Assembly: GCA_012523155.1 (NCBI GenBank) | Contig: JAAYJB010000424.1 | Coordinates: forward strand, 1 to 7,072 | Source: Synergistaceae bacterium | GTDB taxonomy: Bacteria; Synergistota; Synergistia; Synergistales; Aminobacteriaceae | Direction of reading: 5' to 3' | Length of the DNA stretch: 7,072 nt | In this document: positions 1 to 7,050 of the stretch, piece after piece | Position numbering within the stretch: position 1 is the first letter of the stretch | Layout: each line of letters starts with the position of its first letter | Made by a program: the position numbers and the translations under genes | Notes under the pieces: model-generated | The model's input: only the letters and a program-made list of their open reading frames with translations | Told to the model about the DNA's origin: nothing | Databases searched by the model: none

Positions 1-86
1 ACGCCGACGATGACAAACAGGGCCATGGTCATTACTGTAAGGACCGCCTTGTAGACTGCAGTTAAAATGACCAGCAGATTTTTCAT
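1..86 (-). CDS. Probable TRAP transporter small permease (DctQ-like), N-terminal fragment
   Basis: Only the first 28 codons are inside the window; the gene runs off the left edge. The peptide begins MKNLLVILTAVYKAVLTVMT and continues into a hydrophobic stretch (ALFVIVGV), so a first membrane helix starts within about 15 residues of the N-terminus. A short polar start followed directly by a helix is usual for DctQ-type small subunits of TRAP transporters, which support the large permease in sodium-driven uptake of carboxylates. The ATG is supported by GAGGTG at 94-99, seven bases upstream. That site overlaps the TGA stop of the racemase homologue by two bases, so translation is probably coupled. 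The identity rests on a short hydrophobic fragment and on operon context (hydroxyacid enzymes often sit with TRAP genes). Another small membrane protein, such as a TctB-type subunit, is possible. Confidence 0.5.
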   Translation of the reverse strand, partial: MKNLLVILTAVYKAVLTVMTMALFVIVG

Positions 87-97
87 GAGCCTGCACC

Positions 98-1375
98 TCA
101 CTTGGGAGAGTAGAGCGGGAGAATGTCTCCTCCGTTTTTCAGGACGATGATCTTCGCTCCAGGTCCCGCCATGGAGAGGGCACGATCGATTCCTTCCTGG
201 GGAGTTTCCGCGAAAATAAAGCCCAGTTTTTCAGAGGTGCTTCTTTCAATGCCCGGGCAAACTATGATCCCTTTTCCCTTGTCCCTGATGATCCTTCCAA
301 CGTGGACGATGTGGGCGGCCATGGTCAGATCGTCGAATTCCCCCCGGTCAACCATATCTTTCACCTGCTGAAAGGGCAGGTATCCGATCTCGGAGAGTTC
401 CGGATGTCCCTGGGCTACCCCCTCGGGGCACGGAGTAACAGTTACGAGGATCCCCCCCTGTTTCAGGGGAAGGTCCCCCGCGTATATCCCCTTGGCAGCC
501 TGCCAGAGCTCGCTGTCAGCCGGGAATGTATCAGTGACCACAATATCGGCGTACTCGGAGAAGGGGATGCCGTAAATCTCCCGGGATGCTTCACAGCCCG
601 CGACATGGGCTTTTTCAGGGTCTCCGCACACACACCTGTAAATCCGCTCTTCCCGGTCTAGGACAACGTTCATTATGAACGAGAGCCGGGCCTTTTTTGC
701 CACTGCGTTCATTTCCCGCCGGACGGGGTTGTCGATCGTTCCCATGATATCCGCCCCGTCGTAAAGGGCGCTCACCCAGTGGGTCTGCCCCGTGGTGACA
801 ACTCCGGATACACCGGGCTGAACGATCTTTGCCCCGCCTGAGAAACCCGCCACCCGGTGAGGAGTGATGTGTCCGAGGGCGATCACGTGGTCGTATTCAA
901 GAAGGAGCCTGTTGATCCAGACCTCGGTGCCGTGTTCGGTCGTCCCGAGGTTCGCCAGTTTGCTTTCATCATGGGCGTCATGCTGGAATACCCGTATCTT
1001 CTGGAGAAGGTCTTTCCCGACTTTTGCCTCCACCTCTGCCTTGCTCATGAAGCGGTGAGTCCCCAGCGCGATCAGGATGGCAGTCCGGTCGGAAGAGATT
1101 CCCCCTGATGACAGTTCCTCGAGCAGAAGGGGAAGCAGACGAGCCGTAGGGGTCGTGCGGGTGTTGTCGTCGATCAGGATCAGGGCGGAATTGCCTTTCC
1201 CGACCATGTCCTTGAGACGCGGGGTTCCGATGGGTTCCCGGAGGGCCCTTTTCACCTCTTCCAGGTCGCCTCCCCGGGCAATTTCCGCTGTCCTCGGGGC
1301 AAGGACGGCCATCAGATTCTCATCAGGAATGACCGCATCTCCGAAACCTTCGTACGGAAAAGTAATTCGTGCCAT
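98..1375 (-). CDS. LarA-family lactate racemase homologue (nickel-pincer nucleotide-dependent 2-hydroxyacid racemase/epimerase)
   Basis: A 425-residue cytosolic protein, the usual length for LarA, with both the N-terminal DUF2088-type half and the C-terminal half. LarA enzymes racemise or epimerise 2-hydroxy acids by hydride transfer to the nickel-pincer nucleotide cofactor. Visible motifs are DDNTR (69-73), GTHR (105-108, His107), ITPH (170-173, His173), GFSGGAK (177-183, Lys183), His199 in the TTGQTH stretch, and WQAAKG (291-296). By position these match the residues recalled for Lactobacillus plantarum LarA: Asp72, Arg75, His108, His174, the cofactor-bound Lys184 and the nickel ligand His200. 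The protein should therefore bind the cofactor and be active. The family includes lactate, malate, phenyllactate and other 2-hydroxyacid racemases, so I give no larA symbol. The ATG follows GAGGAGGT (1381-1388) with a five-base spacer. The gene starts 14 bases after the dehydrogenase stop. The cofactor-making genes (larB, larC, larE) are not in the window. Confidence 0.9.
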   Translation of the reverse strand: MARITFPYEGFGDAVIPDENLMAVLAPRTAEIARGGDLEEVKRALREPIGTPRLKDMVGKGNSALILIDDNTRTTPTARLLPLLLEELSSGGISSDRTAILIALGTHRFMSKAEVEAKVGKDLLQKIRVFQHDAHDESKLANLGTTEHGTEVWINRLLLEYDHVIALGHITPHRVAGFSGGAKIVQPGVSGVVTTGQTHWVSALYDGADIMGTIDNPVRREMNAVAKKARLSFIMNVVLDREERIYRCVCGDPEKAHVAGCEASREIYGIPFSEYADIVVTDTFPADSELWQAAKGIYAGDLPLKQGGILVTVTPCPEGVAQGHPELSEIGYLPFQQVKDMVDRGEFDDLTMAAHIVHVGRIIRDKGKGIIVCPGIERSTSEKLGFIFAETPQEGIDRALSMAGPGAKIIVLKNGGDILPLYSPK

Positions 1376-1389
1376 GGCGCACCTCCTCG

Positions 1390-2478
1390 TTAGATTTTCT
1401 TCGGGGGTGTCAGTCCGAACTCCCCGGCGAATTCCTCAAGCATTTCAAACGTGGCGTTATCAAGCTGGACGCCTTTAGCCACTGCTTCTTCCCTGCGGAT
1501 CGCTTCCTTCTCGCCGTGGATATACACCCTTTCGTTCCCTTCCGAAGGGGCGGAGGAACGGAGAGCGTCCAGCATATTCCCGACCCTTTGCCGTATGTCA
1601 TTTTCATCTCCGAACAGATCAAGCCGCGTAGCGGAGAAGAAATGCCCGACGTTGGCATCAATGGTCTGGAAAACGTCCCGCGTCCACGGCCCTCCGGCGA
1701 GAGGACCGCAGAGGATCTCCACGAGCATTGAGAGCCCGTAGCCCTTATGCCCGCCCATCAGTTCCGTAGCGCCGCCGAGAAAGAGAAGCCCTCCCCATTT
1801 TCCTGTGGGGTCGGCCAGTATGGAAGTGGCCTCGGAAGGATCAGTGACAGTTTCCCCTGACTCGCCAACGAACCAGCCTTCCGGTATATCGAGCCCTCTG
1901 CGCTTGTAGACTCCCAGTTTTCCCCTGGGAGCCGTAGTGGTCGCCATGTCCAGAAGCCACGGGAGATCCCTGTCGGAAGGAATGCCCACTGCTATGGGGT
2001 CTGTTCCGAGAAGCCTCTCCTTGCCGAGGGTGGGAACAGCGCAGCGGATGGTATTGGTGAAGGCGCTTCCCATGAGTCCTTCTTTCACGGCCATTTCCGC
2101 CCACAGGCCGGCCATTCCGAAATGATTGGAGTTCCTCACGGATGCGAAGCAGGTCCCGTTTGCCTTCGCCTTCTCGATGACCTTCTTCATGGTGAACTCT
2201 GAAATATGGGCCCCAACGCCGTAATGTCCGTCCACAACAAGTGAAATGGGAGTCTCGTGGACTATTTCAGGATCGGCTGCGGGATTGGCGTGTCCCGCCT
2301 CAAGCTCGTTCCTGTACACCTTGAGTCTTGTGACACCATGGGAAGATACACCCCGCGCGTCAGCCTCAGCGAGTACCCATGCCGTTATCCCGGCCTTGGA
2401 GGCCGGGTAGCTGATTTTCTCGAGAATCGAGGCAGCGAGCTCAACAAGAGATTCATATGGTATCCGGTCGTAACCCAC
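1390..2478 (-). CDS. Ldh2/MDH2-family NAD(P)-dependent 2-hydroxyacid dehydrogenase (malate/L-lactate dehydrogenase type)
   Basis: A 362-residue soluble oxidoreductase of the Ldh2 family, which is unrelated in fold to classical Rossmann-fold lactate and malate dehydrogenases. Members oxidise malate, L-lactate, ureidoglycolate or sulfolactate, or reduce cyclic imino acids, with NAD(P). Family motifs in order are ADARGVSSHGVTRL (39-52, with the conserved His47), RNSNHFG (115-121), GTDPIAVGIP (158-167), DMATTTAPRGK (177-187) and GGHKGYGLSMLVEILCGPL (242-260). The length is normal and no break is seen. The start codon is GTG (2476-2478), supported by GAGGGG at 2486-2491 seven bases upstream; no better ATG lies nearby. 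It is the first gene of the operon with the LarA homologue and the DctQ-like gene, which suggests that it oxidises the same hydroxyacid, possibly only one stereoisomer. The substrate is not decided by sequence. The family assignment is secure. Confidence 0.92.
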   Translation of the reverse strand: MGYDRIPYESLVELAASILEKISYPASKAGITAWVLAEADARGVSSHGVTRLKVYRNELEAGHANPAADPEIVHETPISLVVDGHYGVGAHISEFTMKKVIEKAKANGTCFASVRNSNHFGMAGLWAEMAVKEGLMGSAFTNTIRCAVPTLGKERLLGTDPIAVGIPSDRDLPWLLDMATTTAPRGKLGVYKRRGLDIPEGWFVGESGETVTDPSEATSILADPTGKWGGLLFLGGATELMGGHKGYGLSMLVEILCGPLAGGPWTRDVFQTIDANVGHFFSATRLDLFGDENDIRQRVGNMLDALRSSAPSEGNERVYIHGEKEAIRREEAVAKGVQLDNATFEMLEEFAGEFGLTPPKKI

Positions 2479-2549
2479 CGGTTATCCCCTCTTTCTTTTT
2501 TTAAAATCGTAGTGTTAAACAATATGCAGTAATAAGAACCGGCTTTTGA

Positions 2550-2555
2550 ATTATA
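2550..2555 (-). promoter_or_regulatory. Candidate -10 box of the hydroxyacid operon promoter
   Basis: The minus strand reads TATAAT here, a perfect sigma-70 -10 hexamer, 72 bases upstream of the GTG start of the dehydrogenase. Upstream is an A-rich tract (2561-2573). No convincing -35 hexamer sits at 16-18 bases (only TCCCAA- or CTCCCA-like sequence), so the call rests on the -10 and the AT-rich context. A second, weaker possibility is TTCAAA (2545-2550) with CATATT (2521-2526) at an 18-base spacing. The 105-base gap after ftsH shows no GC-rich hairpin followed by a U-run on this strand, so read-through from ftsH is also possible. Confidence 0.4.
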
Positions 2556-2583
2556 CTGCCTTTTTTCTTTTTTGGGAGCCTTG

Positions 2584-4638
2584 TTATCCTCCCTGATTTT
2601 CAGTCAATGAAGTCTCTTCGTCCGTTATTTCCTCTTTTGCGGGGCAAACAGGGCCATCCGGCTGGTGAACTAATTTTATTCCGGTAACCTCCAGGATCTC
2701 CCGTTCATCCAGTGTTTCTCTCTCCACCAGTGCGGCAGCAAGTGCGTCAAGAGAGGCCCGGTGCAGAGTCAGAAGCCTCCTTGCTTCATCATGGCACTCA
2801 TTGATGATTTTGAGCACTTCCTCGTCTATGGCTTTCCCCGTCTCTTCACTGTACGGTTTTGCTCCCCCGAAAATGCCGGGGCCTGCGAGATAGGGGTTTT
2901 CTCTCGGCGCGAGCTGCACCATCCCCAACCGTTCGCTCATTCCCCAGCGTGTCACCATTCTGTAGGCCAGGCCGGTAGCCTGCTCGATATCGCTTTCAGC
3001 TCCTGTTGTTTTCGTGCCGTAGACGATCTCCTCAGCTGCCCTGCCTCCAAGTATGCCCACGATCCGGCCCCGGAGATAGGATTCGGGATAGTTGTAGCGG
3101 TCGCTCTCGGGCCTCTGGTAGGTGACGCCGAGAGCCTGCCCCCTGGGCATAATGGTGACCCGATGCACGGGATCGGCTCCCGGTACGGCCAACCCGAGTA
3201 CAGCGTGCCCCCCCTCGTGATAGGCGATCCGCTCCCTGTCCGCTGTACTCAGGAGGAGAGGACGCTCAGGCCCGAGGACGATTTTTTCAAGTGCATCGGT
3301 AAAGTCCTTTGACCGGACTTCATCCTGTCCGCGCCTTGCCGCCAGGAGGGCTGCCTCGTTCACCAGGTTCTTCAGGTCCGCGCCGGAGAATCCGGGAGTC
3401 GTTGCCGCGACTTCCCCGAGGCTGACATGATCGTCCAGGGGTATACCCCTGGTATGGACCTTCAGTATGGCTTCCCGCCCGGGCCTGTCCGGGAGGTTCA
3501 CCATCACACGCCTGTCAAACCTTCCCGGGCGCAGAAGAGCTTTGTCAAGGACTTCCGGCTGGTTTGTCGCCGCCAGTACGATGACGCCGCTCCTGCTGGA
3601 AAAACCATCCATCTCCGTCAGTATCTGGTTGAGGGTCTGCTCCTGCTCGCTTGAGCCGCCGATCGCGGTCTGGCCGCGGGCACGGCCTATGGCATCGAGC
3701 TCATCGATGAATATGATCGCGGGAGCGTTCTCCCGTGCCTGTGCGAAGAGATCACGTACTCTTGCGGCACCGACCCCCACGATCATCTCCACGAATTCCG
3801 ATGCGCTCATTGAGAAAAACGGGACACCGGCTTCTCCGGCAACGGCTTTTGCAAGGAGCGTTTTGCCGGTTCCCGGCGCCCCCACGAGAAGTATGCCCTT
3901 CGGAGCGGTTCCTCCCAGCCTGGTGTACTTTTCCGGATCCTTCAGAAAGTCGACGATCTCTACCAGCTCGTTTTCCGCCTCGTCGATGCCTGCCACGTCT
4001 TCGAAGGTCACTTTTTCCTCCGTTTCACTGTCGTAGCGGCGGGCCTTGCTTTTTCCCAGTCCCATCAGCCCTCCCCCGATCCCCTGGCCGGCCGATCTCC
4101 GGAAGAGCCAAATGTAGAAAAGTATAAAGAGAAGCCCCGGACCGAATCCGTAGAGGATGCTCTCCCAGATTGTCCGCTCCTCATGCATGGGACGGGCGCT
4201 TATCTCAACCCCGTGATTGATAAGAAACGTTTCCAGCCCGCTTTCGATAAAGGAGGGAAGCGTTGTTGTAAAAAATGTTACGTTCTTTTTCGTCCCGGTT
4301 GTTCCGGTTTTTGCGGCTTCCGGCGATACGAAAGAAACAGGAGTGCGAAAGTCCCCCCACACGTTTTCTCCCTTATTGTATATCGCATGGACGTTTCCCC
4401 TCGACACCTCTTCGCGGAACAGGGTGTAGGGGATCGTTGCCGGAGCCTCGGCATCCGGGGTAAGAAACGATACCATGAGGTAGTTCAGGGCGAGGATGGC
4501 CAGAAACCATAACCAGATCCTGTTCGGAGGCAGTTTCTCCTTGTTTTTCCCTTTAGGACGTACCTTCCTGCTGTTCCAGGGGGCGGTGCGCCCGGTATCT
4601 CTGAACGTGCTGCCCTGCTGCTGTTTTGCGTCTCTCAA
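2584..4638 (-). CDS. ftsH: ATP-dependent zinc metalloprotease FtsH
   Basis: A membrane-anchored AAA+ protease that degrades damaged membrane proteins and short-lived regulators. From the TTG at 4636-4638 it has 684 residues: a basic cytoplasmic N-terminus, TM1 (about 40-59), an extracytoplasmic domain (60-158), TM2 (about 161-179), an AAA+ module, and a C-terminal protease domain. Visible are Walker A GAPGTGKT (253-260), Walker [11 protein letters not shown] (308-317), the second region of homology with arginine fingers Arg370 and Arg373, the zinc motif HEGGH (474-478), and the probable third zinc ligand Asp550 in the SDIEQAT stretch. HEGGH replaces the commoner HEAGH. The pore loop reads FVEMIVG (282-288), with Ile286 where an aromatic is usual. 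The frame stays open to a TTG at 4791 (735 residues), but the start at 4638 has AGGAGGAG at 4646-4653 and a TATAAT box lies upstream of it. The roughly 39-residue Lys/Arg-rich tail before TM1 is still long for FtsH. The stop is 105 bases before the hydroxyacid operon. Confidence 0.95.
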   Translation of the reverse strand: MRDAKQQQGSTFRDTGRTAPWNSRKVRPKGKNKEKLPPNRIWLWFLAILALNYLMVSFLTPDAEAPATIPYTLFREEVSRGNVHAIYNKGENVWGDFRTPVSFVSPEAAKTGTTGTKKNVTFFTTTLPSFIESGLETFLINHGVEISARPMHEERTIWESILYGFGPGLLFILFYIWLFRRSAGQGIGGGLMGLGKSKARRYDSETEEKVTFEDVAGIDEAENELVEIVDFLKDPEKYTRLGGTAPKGILLVGAPGTGKTLLAKAVAGEAGVPFFSMSASEFVEMIVGVGAARVRDLFAQARENAPAIIFIDELDAIGRARGQTAIGGSSEQEQTLNQILTEMDGFSSRSGVIVLAATNQPEVLDKALLRPGRFDRRVMVNLPDRPGREAILKVHTRGIPLDDHVSLGEVAATTPGFSGADLKNLVNEAALLAARRGQDEVRSKDFTDALEKIVLGPERPLLLSTADRERIAYHEGGHAVLGLAVPGADPVHRVTIMPRGQALGVTYQRPESDRYNYPESYLRGRIVGILGGRAAEEIVYGTKTTGAESDIEQATGLAYRMVTRWGMSERLGMVQLAPRENPYLAGPGIFGGAKPYSEETGKAIDEEVLKIINECHDEARRLLTLHRASLDALAAALVERETLDEREILEVTGIKLVHQPDGPVCPAKEEITDEETSLTENQGG

Positions 4639-4645
4639 GGCGCTT

Positions 4646-4653
4646 CTCCTCCT
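4646..4653 (-). promoter_or_regulatory. Strong ribosome binding site that decides the ftsH start
   Basis: The minus strand reads AGGAGGAG, a nearly ideal Shine-Dalgarno sequence, seven bases before the in-frame TTG at 4636-4638. The upstream TTG at 4791 has only GGGGG four bases away, or GAGGT twelve bases away. No in-frame ATG occurs before the first membrane helix, so this site is the main evidence for the shorter protein. Confidence 0.7.
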
Positions 4654-4737
4654 CCGTCCGCACTGCTGCGAAGACGCCGCTTCCGCGGATTTTTGTTCCG
4701 CCTGTCCGGTTTTAGCAAGGAACCTGCGGTCATACTT

Positions 4738-4743
4738 ATTATA
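4738..4743 (-). promoter_or_regulatory. Candidate -10 box of the ftsH promoter
   Basis: The minus strand reads TATAAT, 99 bases upstream of the preferred ftsH start and inside the longer reading frame. If used, transcription would begin near 4731 and give a 5' leader of about 90 bases that excludes the TTG at 4791. No good -35 is present: TTTACT matches four of six consensus bases but lies 20 bases away, which is too far for a standard promoter. Confidence is therefore moderate. Confidence 0.4.
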
Positions 4744-4938
4744 CTTCCTTCCGCCATTTCCGCAGTAAAGGAAGGGGATTTTTATCTGCAAAATACCCCC
4801 GGGACCTCAGCGAATGCGGATGTGTTTTCTCCGGGGAGGATAAGGCCATTTTCGCGGGCAGGATGATAAAACTTCCGGTTTGGTGTATTGTTAGCTGGAA
4901 TTCACCCTGAAATACAAACAGAGGGGAGCTTCGGAAAT

Positions 4939-6990
4939 ATGAATACAGAATTCTCGAACCTGTACAGCCACGGTTTCGTTAGGGTTGCTGCATGCGTGCC
5001 TGTTGTCAGGGTAGGAGATCCGGCCTTCAACGCTGAGAAAAGCCTGGATCTGCTGAGGAAAGCCCACGGTCAGAAAGCAGTGCTCGCCGTCTTTCCGGAG
5101 CTGGGGATCTCCGCATACTCCTGTGATGACCTTTTCTTTCAGGACGCGATCCAGAACACGGCGCTCGAGGGGCTCGGCAGGATCCTCGATTCATCTGCGG
5201 AGATGAGCATTGCGGCAGTGGTGGGACTTCCTCTGAAGATACGGGATGCCCTTTTCAACTGTGCAGCAGTCCTCTTCAGGGGAAAGATCCTCGGTATCGC
5301 CGTGAAAAGCTTTCTTCCGAACTACCGGGAGTTCTACGAAATGCGCCATTTCAAGCCTTCCTCCGACCTGCCCGTGGATTCCCTCGATATATTGGGACAG
5401 AAAGACATCCCCTTGGGAGCGGACCTTATTTTCGAGGCAGACGACATCCAGGATTTCAGGCTGTTTTGTGAGATCTGTGAAGATCTCTGGACTCCCGTTC
5501 CGCCCTCATGCCATGCAGCTCTCCACGGCGCGACCGTTATAGCAAACCCCTCCGCATCGAATGTGACTATCGGAAAGGCTGATTACAGGCGTTCCCTTGT
5601 CTCGAACCAGTCAGCAAGGTGTATCGCCGCATATGTGTATGCGGGTGCCGGCCCCGGAGAGTCCACCACGGACCTCGCATGGGACGGCCACGCACTGGTT
5701 GGCGAGAACGGTGAAATACAGGCTGAATCGGAGCGGTTCTCAAGGAATTCCCAGGTGATCCTGGCGGATGTCGATCTCGGGCGCCTCGTGAAGGACAGGA
5801 TGACTCTGACCACTTTCTCCGGGGGGAGCGGAAGAAACGGGAAATGCTCTTTCAGGAGGGTGCGGATCCCTCTGGAAGCTCCCCGCGGAAGAATTCCTCT
5901 TCTTCGTTCTGTCCCACGTTTTCCCTATGTTCCTTCGGACCCTGCGGTCAGAGAGGAGCGCTGCAGGGAGATATTCAACATCCAGGTCCACGGGCTGGCA
6001 AAAAGAATGGAGTCGACGGATATTTCTAGCCTTGTAATAGGGGTATCGGGAGGTCTGGACTCTACCCATGCGCTTCTCGTGTGTGCCCGGACAATGGACC
6101 TTCTCGGACTGCCAAGGACAAACATAAAGGCATATTCGCTTCCCGGGTTCGCCACGTCGGGCAGGACGGCCTCGAACGCGAAGAAGCTTATGGATGAACT
6201 GGGAGTCAGTGGGGCGGAGATAGATATCCGTCCCGGCTGCATGCAGATGCTCAAGGACATGGGGCACCCTTTTGCCGATGGCAGCCCCGTGTATGACGTT
6301 GCCTTCGAGAATGTTCAGGCCGGCCAGAGGACATCGCTGCTCTTCCGGATCGCCGGTGCTGAGAAGGCCATGGTCATGGGCACAGGCGACCTGAGTGAAC
6401 TGGCCCTGGGGTGGTGCACCTACGGGGTAGGGGATCACATGTCCCACTACAACGTGAATGCAAGCCTTCCGAAAACGTTGATCCAGTACCTTGTCCGGTG
6501 GGCCGCTTCCGGTGATTTGTTCGGCCCCGGTGCGTCCCCTGTTCTCCACAATATCCTCGGGACGGAGATAAGCCCGGAACTTGTTCCCGGTACAGGCGGA
6601 GAAGGACCGTCCCAGAGCACCGAGGCGGTTATAGGCCCGTACGAGCTCCAGGACTTTACCCTCTTTTATGCCCTCAGGTACGGTTATCTGCCGTCAAAAA
6701 TCGCCTTCCTCGCATGGAGTGCCTGGAGAGACAGGGAAACCGGGGAATGGCCGGACATCCCGCCGGAAAAGCGGCGGCAGTACACGCTGCAGGAGATAAA
6801 ACAATGGCTTTCGGTCTTCGTACACAGGTTCTTCAAAATCAGCCAGTACAAGAGGTCCTGTGTGCCAAACGGGCCCAAGGTCGGCACGGGGGGCTCGCTT
6901 TCCCCGAGAGGGGACTACCGTGCGCCGAGCGACGGTGAATCAGCTCCCTGGGAAGAGGACCTCCGAAATATCCCCGGTACTGATACCTGA
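4939..6990 (+). CDS. nadE: Glutamine-dependent NAD+ synthetase (glutaminase plus synthetase)
   Basis: A cytosolic enzyme for the last step of NAD+ synthesis: nicotinic acid adenine dinucleotide, ATP and glutamine give NAD+, AMP, pyrophosphate and glutamate. From the ATG it has 683 residues, like the long Mycobacterium tuberculosis form (about 680). The N-terminal nitrilase-type glutaminase domain (about 12-300) has the Glu-Lys-Cys triad as Glu54 (FPEL), Lys123 (KSFLPNYREFYE) and Cys180 (EICEDLW). The C-terminal synthetase domain has the ATP-pyrophosphatase P-loop SGGLDST (370-376), then GTGDLSELALGW (481-492) and the late motifs QYKRSCVPNGPKVG and SLSPRGDYRAPSDG. The opening LYSHGFVRVAAC is also typical. 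The frame extends upstream to a TTG at 4888, but the ATG at 4939 has GAGGGGAG (4921-4928) ten bases away and fits the family N-terminus. It diverges from ftsH and no partner gene lies beside it on the same strand. Confidence 0.96.
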   Translation: MNTEFSNLYSHGFVRVAACVPVVRVGDPAFNAEKSLDLLRKAHGQKAVLAVFPELGISAYSCDDLFFQDAIQNTALEGLGRILDSSAEMSIAAVVGLPLKIRDALFNCAAVLFRGKILGIAVKSFLPNYREFYEMRHFKPSSDLPVDSLDILGQKDIPLGADLIFEADDIQDFRLFCEICEDLWTPVPPSCHAALHGATVIANPSASNVTIGKADYRRSLVSNQSARCIAAYVYAGAGPGESTTDLAWDGHALVGENGEIQAESERFSRNSQVILADVDLGRLVKDRMTLTTFSGGSGRNGKCSFRRVRIPLEAPRGRIPLLRSVPRFPYVPSDPAVREERCREIFNIQVHGLAKRMESTDISSLVIGVSGGLDSTHALLVCARTMDLLGLPRTNIKAYSLPGFATSGRTASNAKKLMDELGVSGAEIDIRPGCMQMLKDMGHPFADGSPVYDVAFENVQAGQRTSLLFRIAGAEKAMVMGTGDLSELALGWCTYGVGDHMSHYNVNASLPKTLIQYLVRWAASGDLFGPGASPVLHNILGTEISPELVPGTGGEGPSQSTEAVIGPYELQDFTLFYALRYGYLPSKIAFLAWSAWRDRETGEWPDIPPEKRRQYTLQEIKQWLSVFVHRFFKISQYKRSCVPNGPKVGTGGSLSPRGDYRAPSDGESAPWEEDLRNIPGTDT

Positions 6991-7014
6991 GAGAAAACGT
7001 GGATGCAATACCTG

Positions 7015-7050
7015 AAAAAAAGCTCCCCGCCTCGCCCGAGGGGGGGAGCT
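7015..7050 (-). terminator. Rho-independent terminator, minus-strand orientation
   Basis: The arms 7021-7033 and 7038-7050 form a GC-rich hairpin of 12 pairs with one internal G-G mismatch and a four-base loop. On the minus strand it is followed by a run of T (complement of A at 7015-7021), so it is an intrinsic terminator for a gene entering from the right edge, convergent with nadE. On the plus strand the hairpin starts 30 bases after the nadE stop, but GACTGTCTGC follows it instead of a U-run. It may slow or partly stop nadE transcription, but is not a classical terminator in that direction. Confidence 0.8.

Larger units (their letters stand above)
4639..4938. other. Divergent intergenic region between ftsH and nadE
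   Basis: This stretch of 300 bases separates the divergently transcribed ftsH and nadE. It holds the ftsH ribosome binding site and -10 candidate on the minus strand, and the nadE ribosome binding site GAGGGGAG (4921-4928) on the plus strand. I found no convincing sigma-70 promoter for nadE: TATTGT (4886-4891) and GATAAA (4865-4870) each match four of six -10 positions but lack a -35. A short inverted repeat, CCCCGG (4797-4802) with CCGGGG (4831-4836), is separated by 28 bases and could be a weak operator or chance in GC-rich sequence. No riboswitch or RNA gene is recognisable. Confidence 0.6.

Noticed and set aside
2477..2542. Possible long-loop hairpin pairing GCCGGTT (2536-2542) with AACCGGT (2476-2482) over the dehydrogenase start
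   Set aside because: The stem is only seven pairs, including a G-U, with a loop of over 50 bases; too weak to call a regulatory structure.
2761..3312. Plus-strand open frame of 183 codons inside ftsH
   Set aside because: It is antisense to the protease domain of FtsH, with no ribosome binding site or family resemblance; a shadow frame.
3467..4036. Plus-strand open frame of 189 codons opposite the FtsH AAA+ module
   Set aside because: The Ser/Pro/Arg-rich translation is typical of an antisense shadow of a conserved gene.
4888..4938. Upstream TTG extension of nadE (17 extra codons)
   Set aside because: The ATG at 4939 has a GAGGGGAG ribosome binding site and matches the usual N-terminus of long NadE; the extension would contain that binding site.
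5740..6549. Long (269-codon) open frame on the minus strand inside nadE
   Set aside because: It is fully antisense to the strongly conserved NAD synthetase sequence, shows no recognisable motif, and is expected from GC-biased third codon positions.
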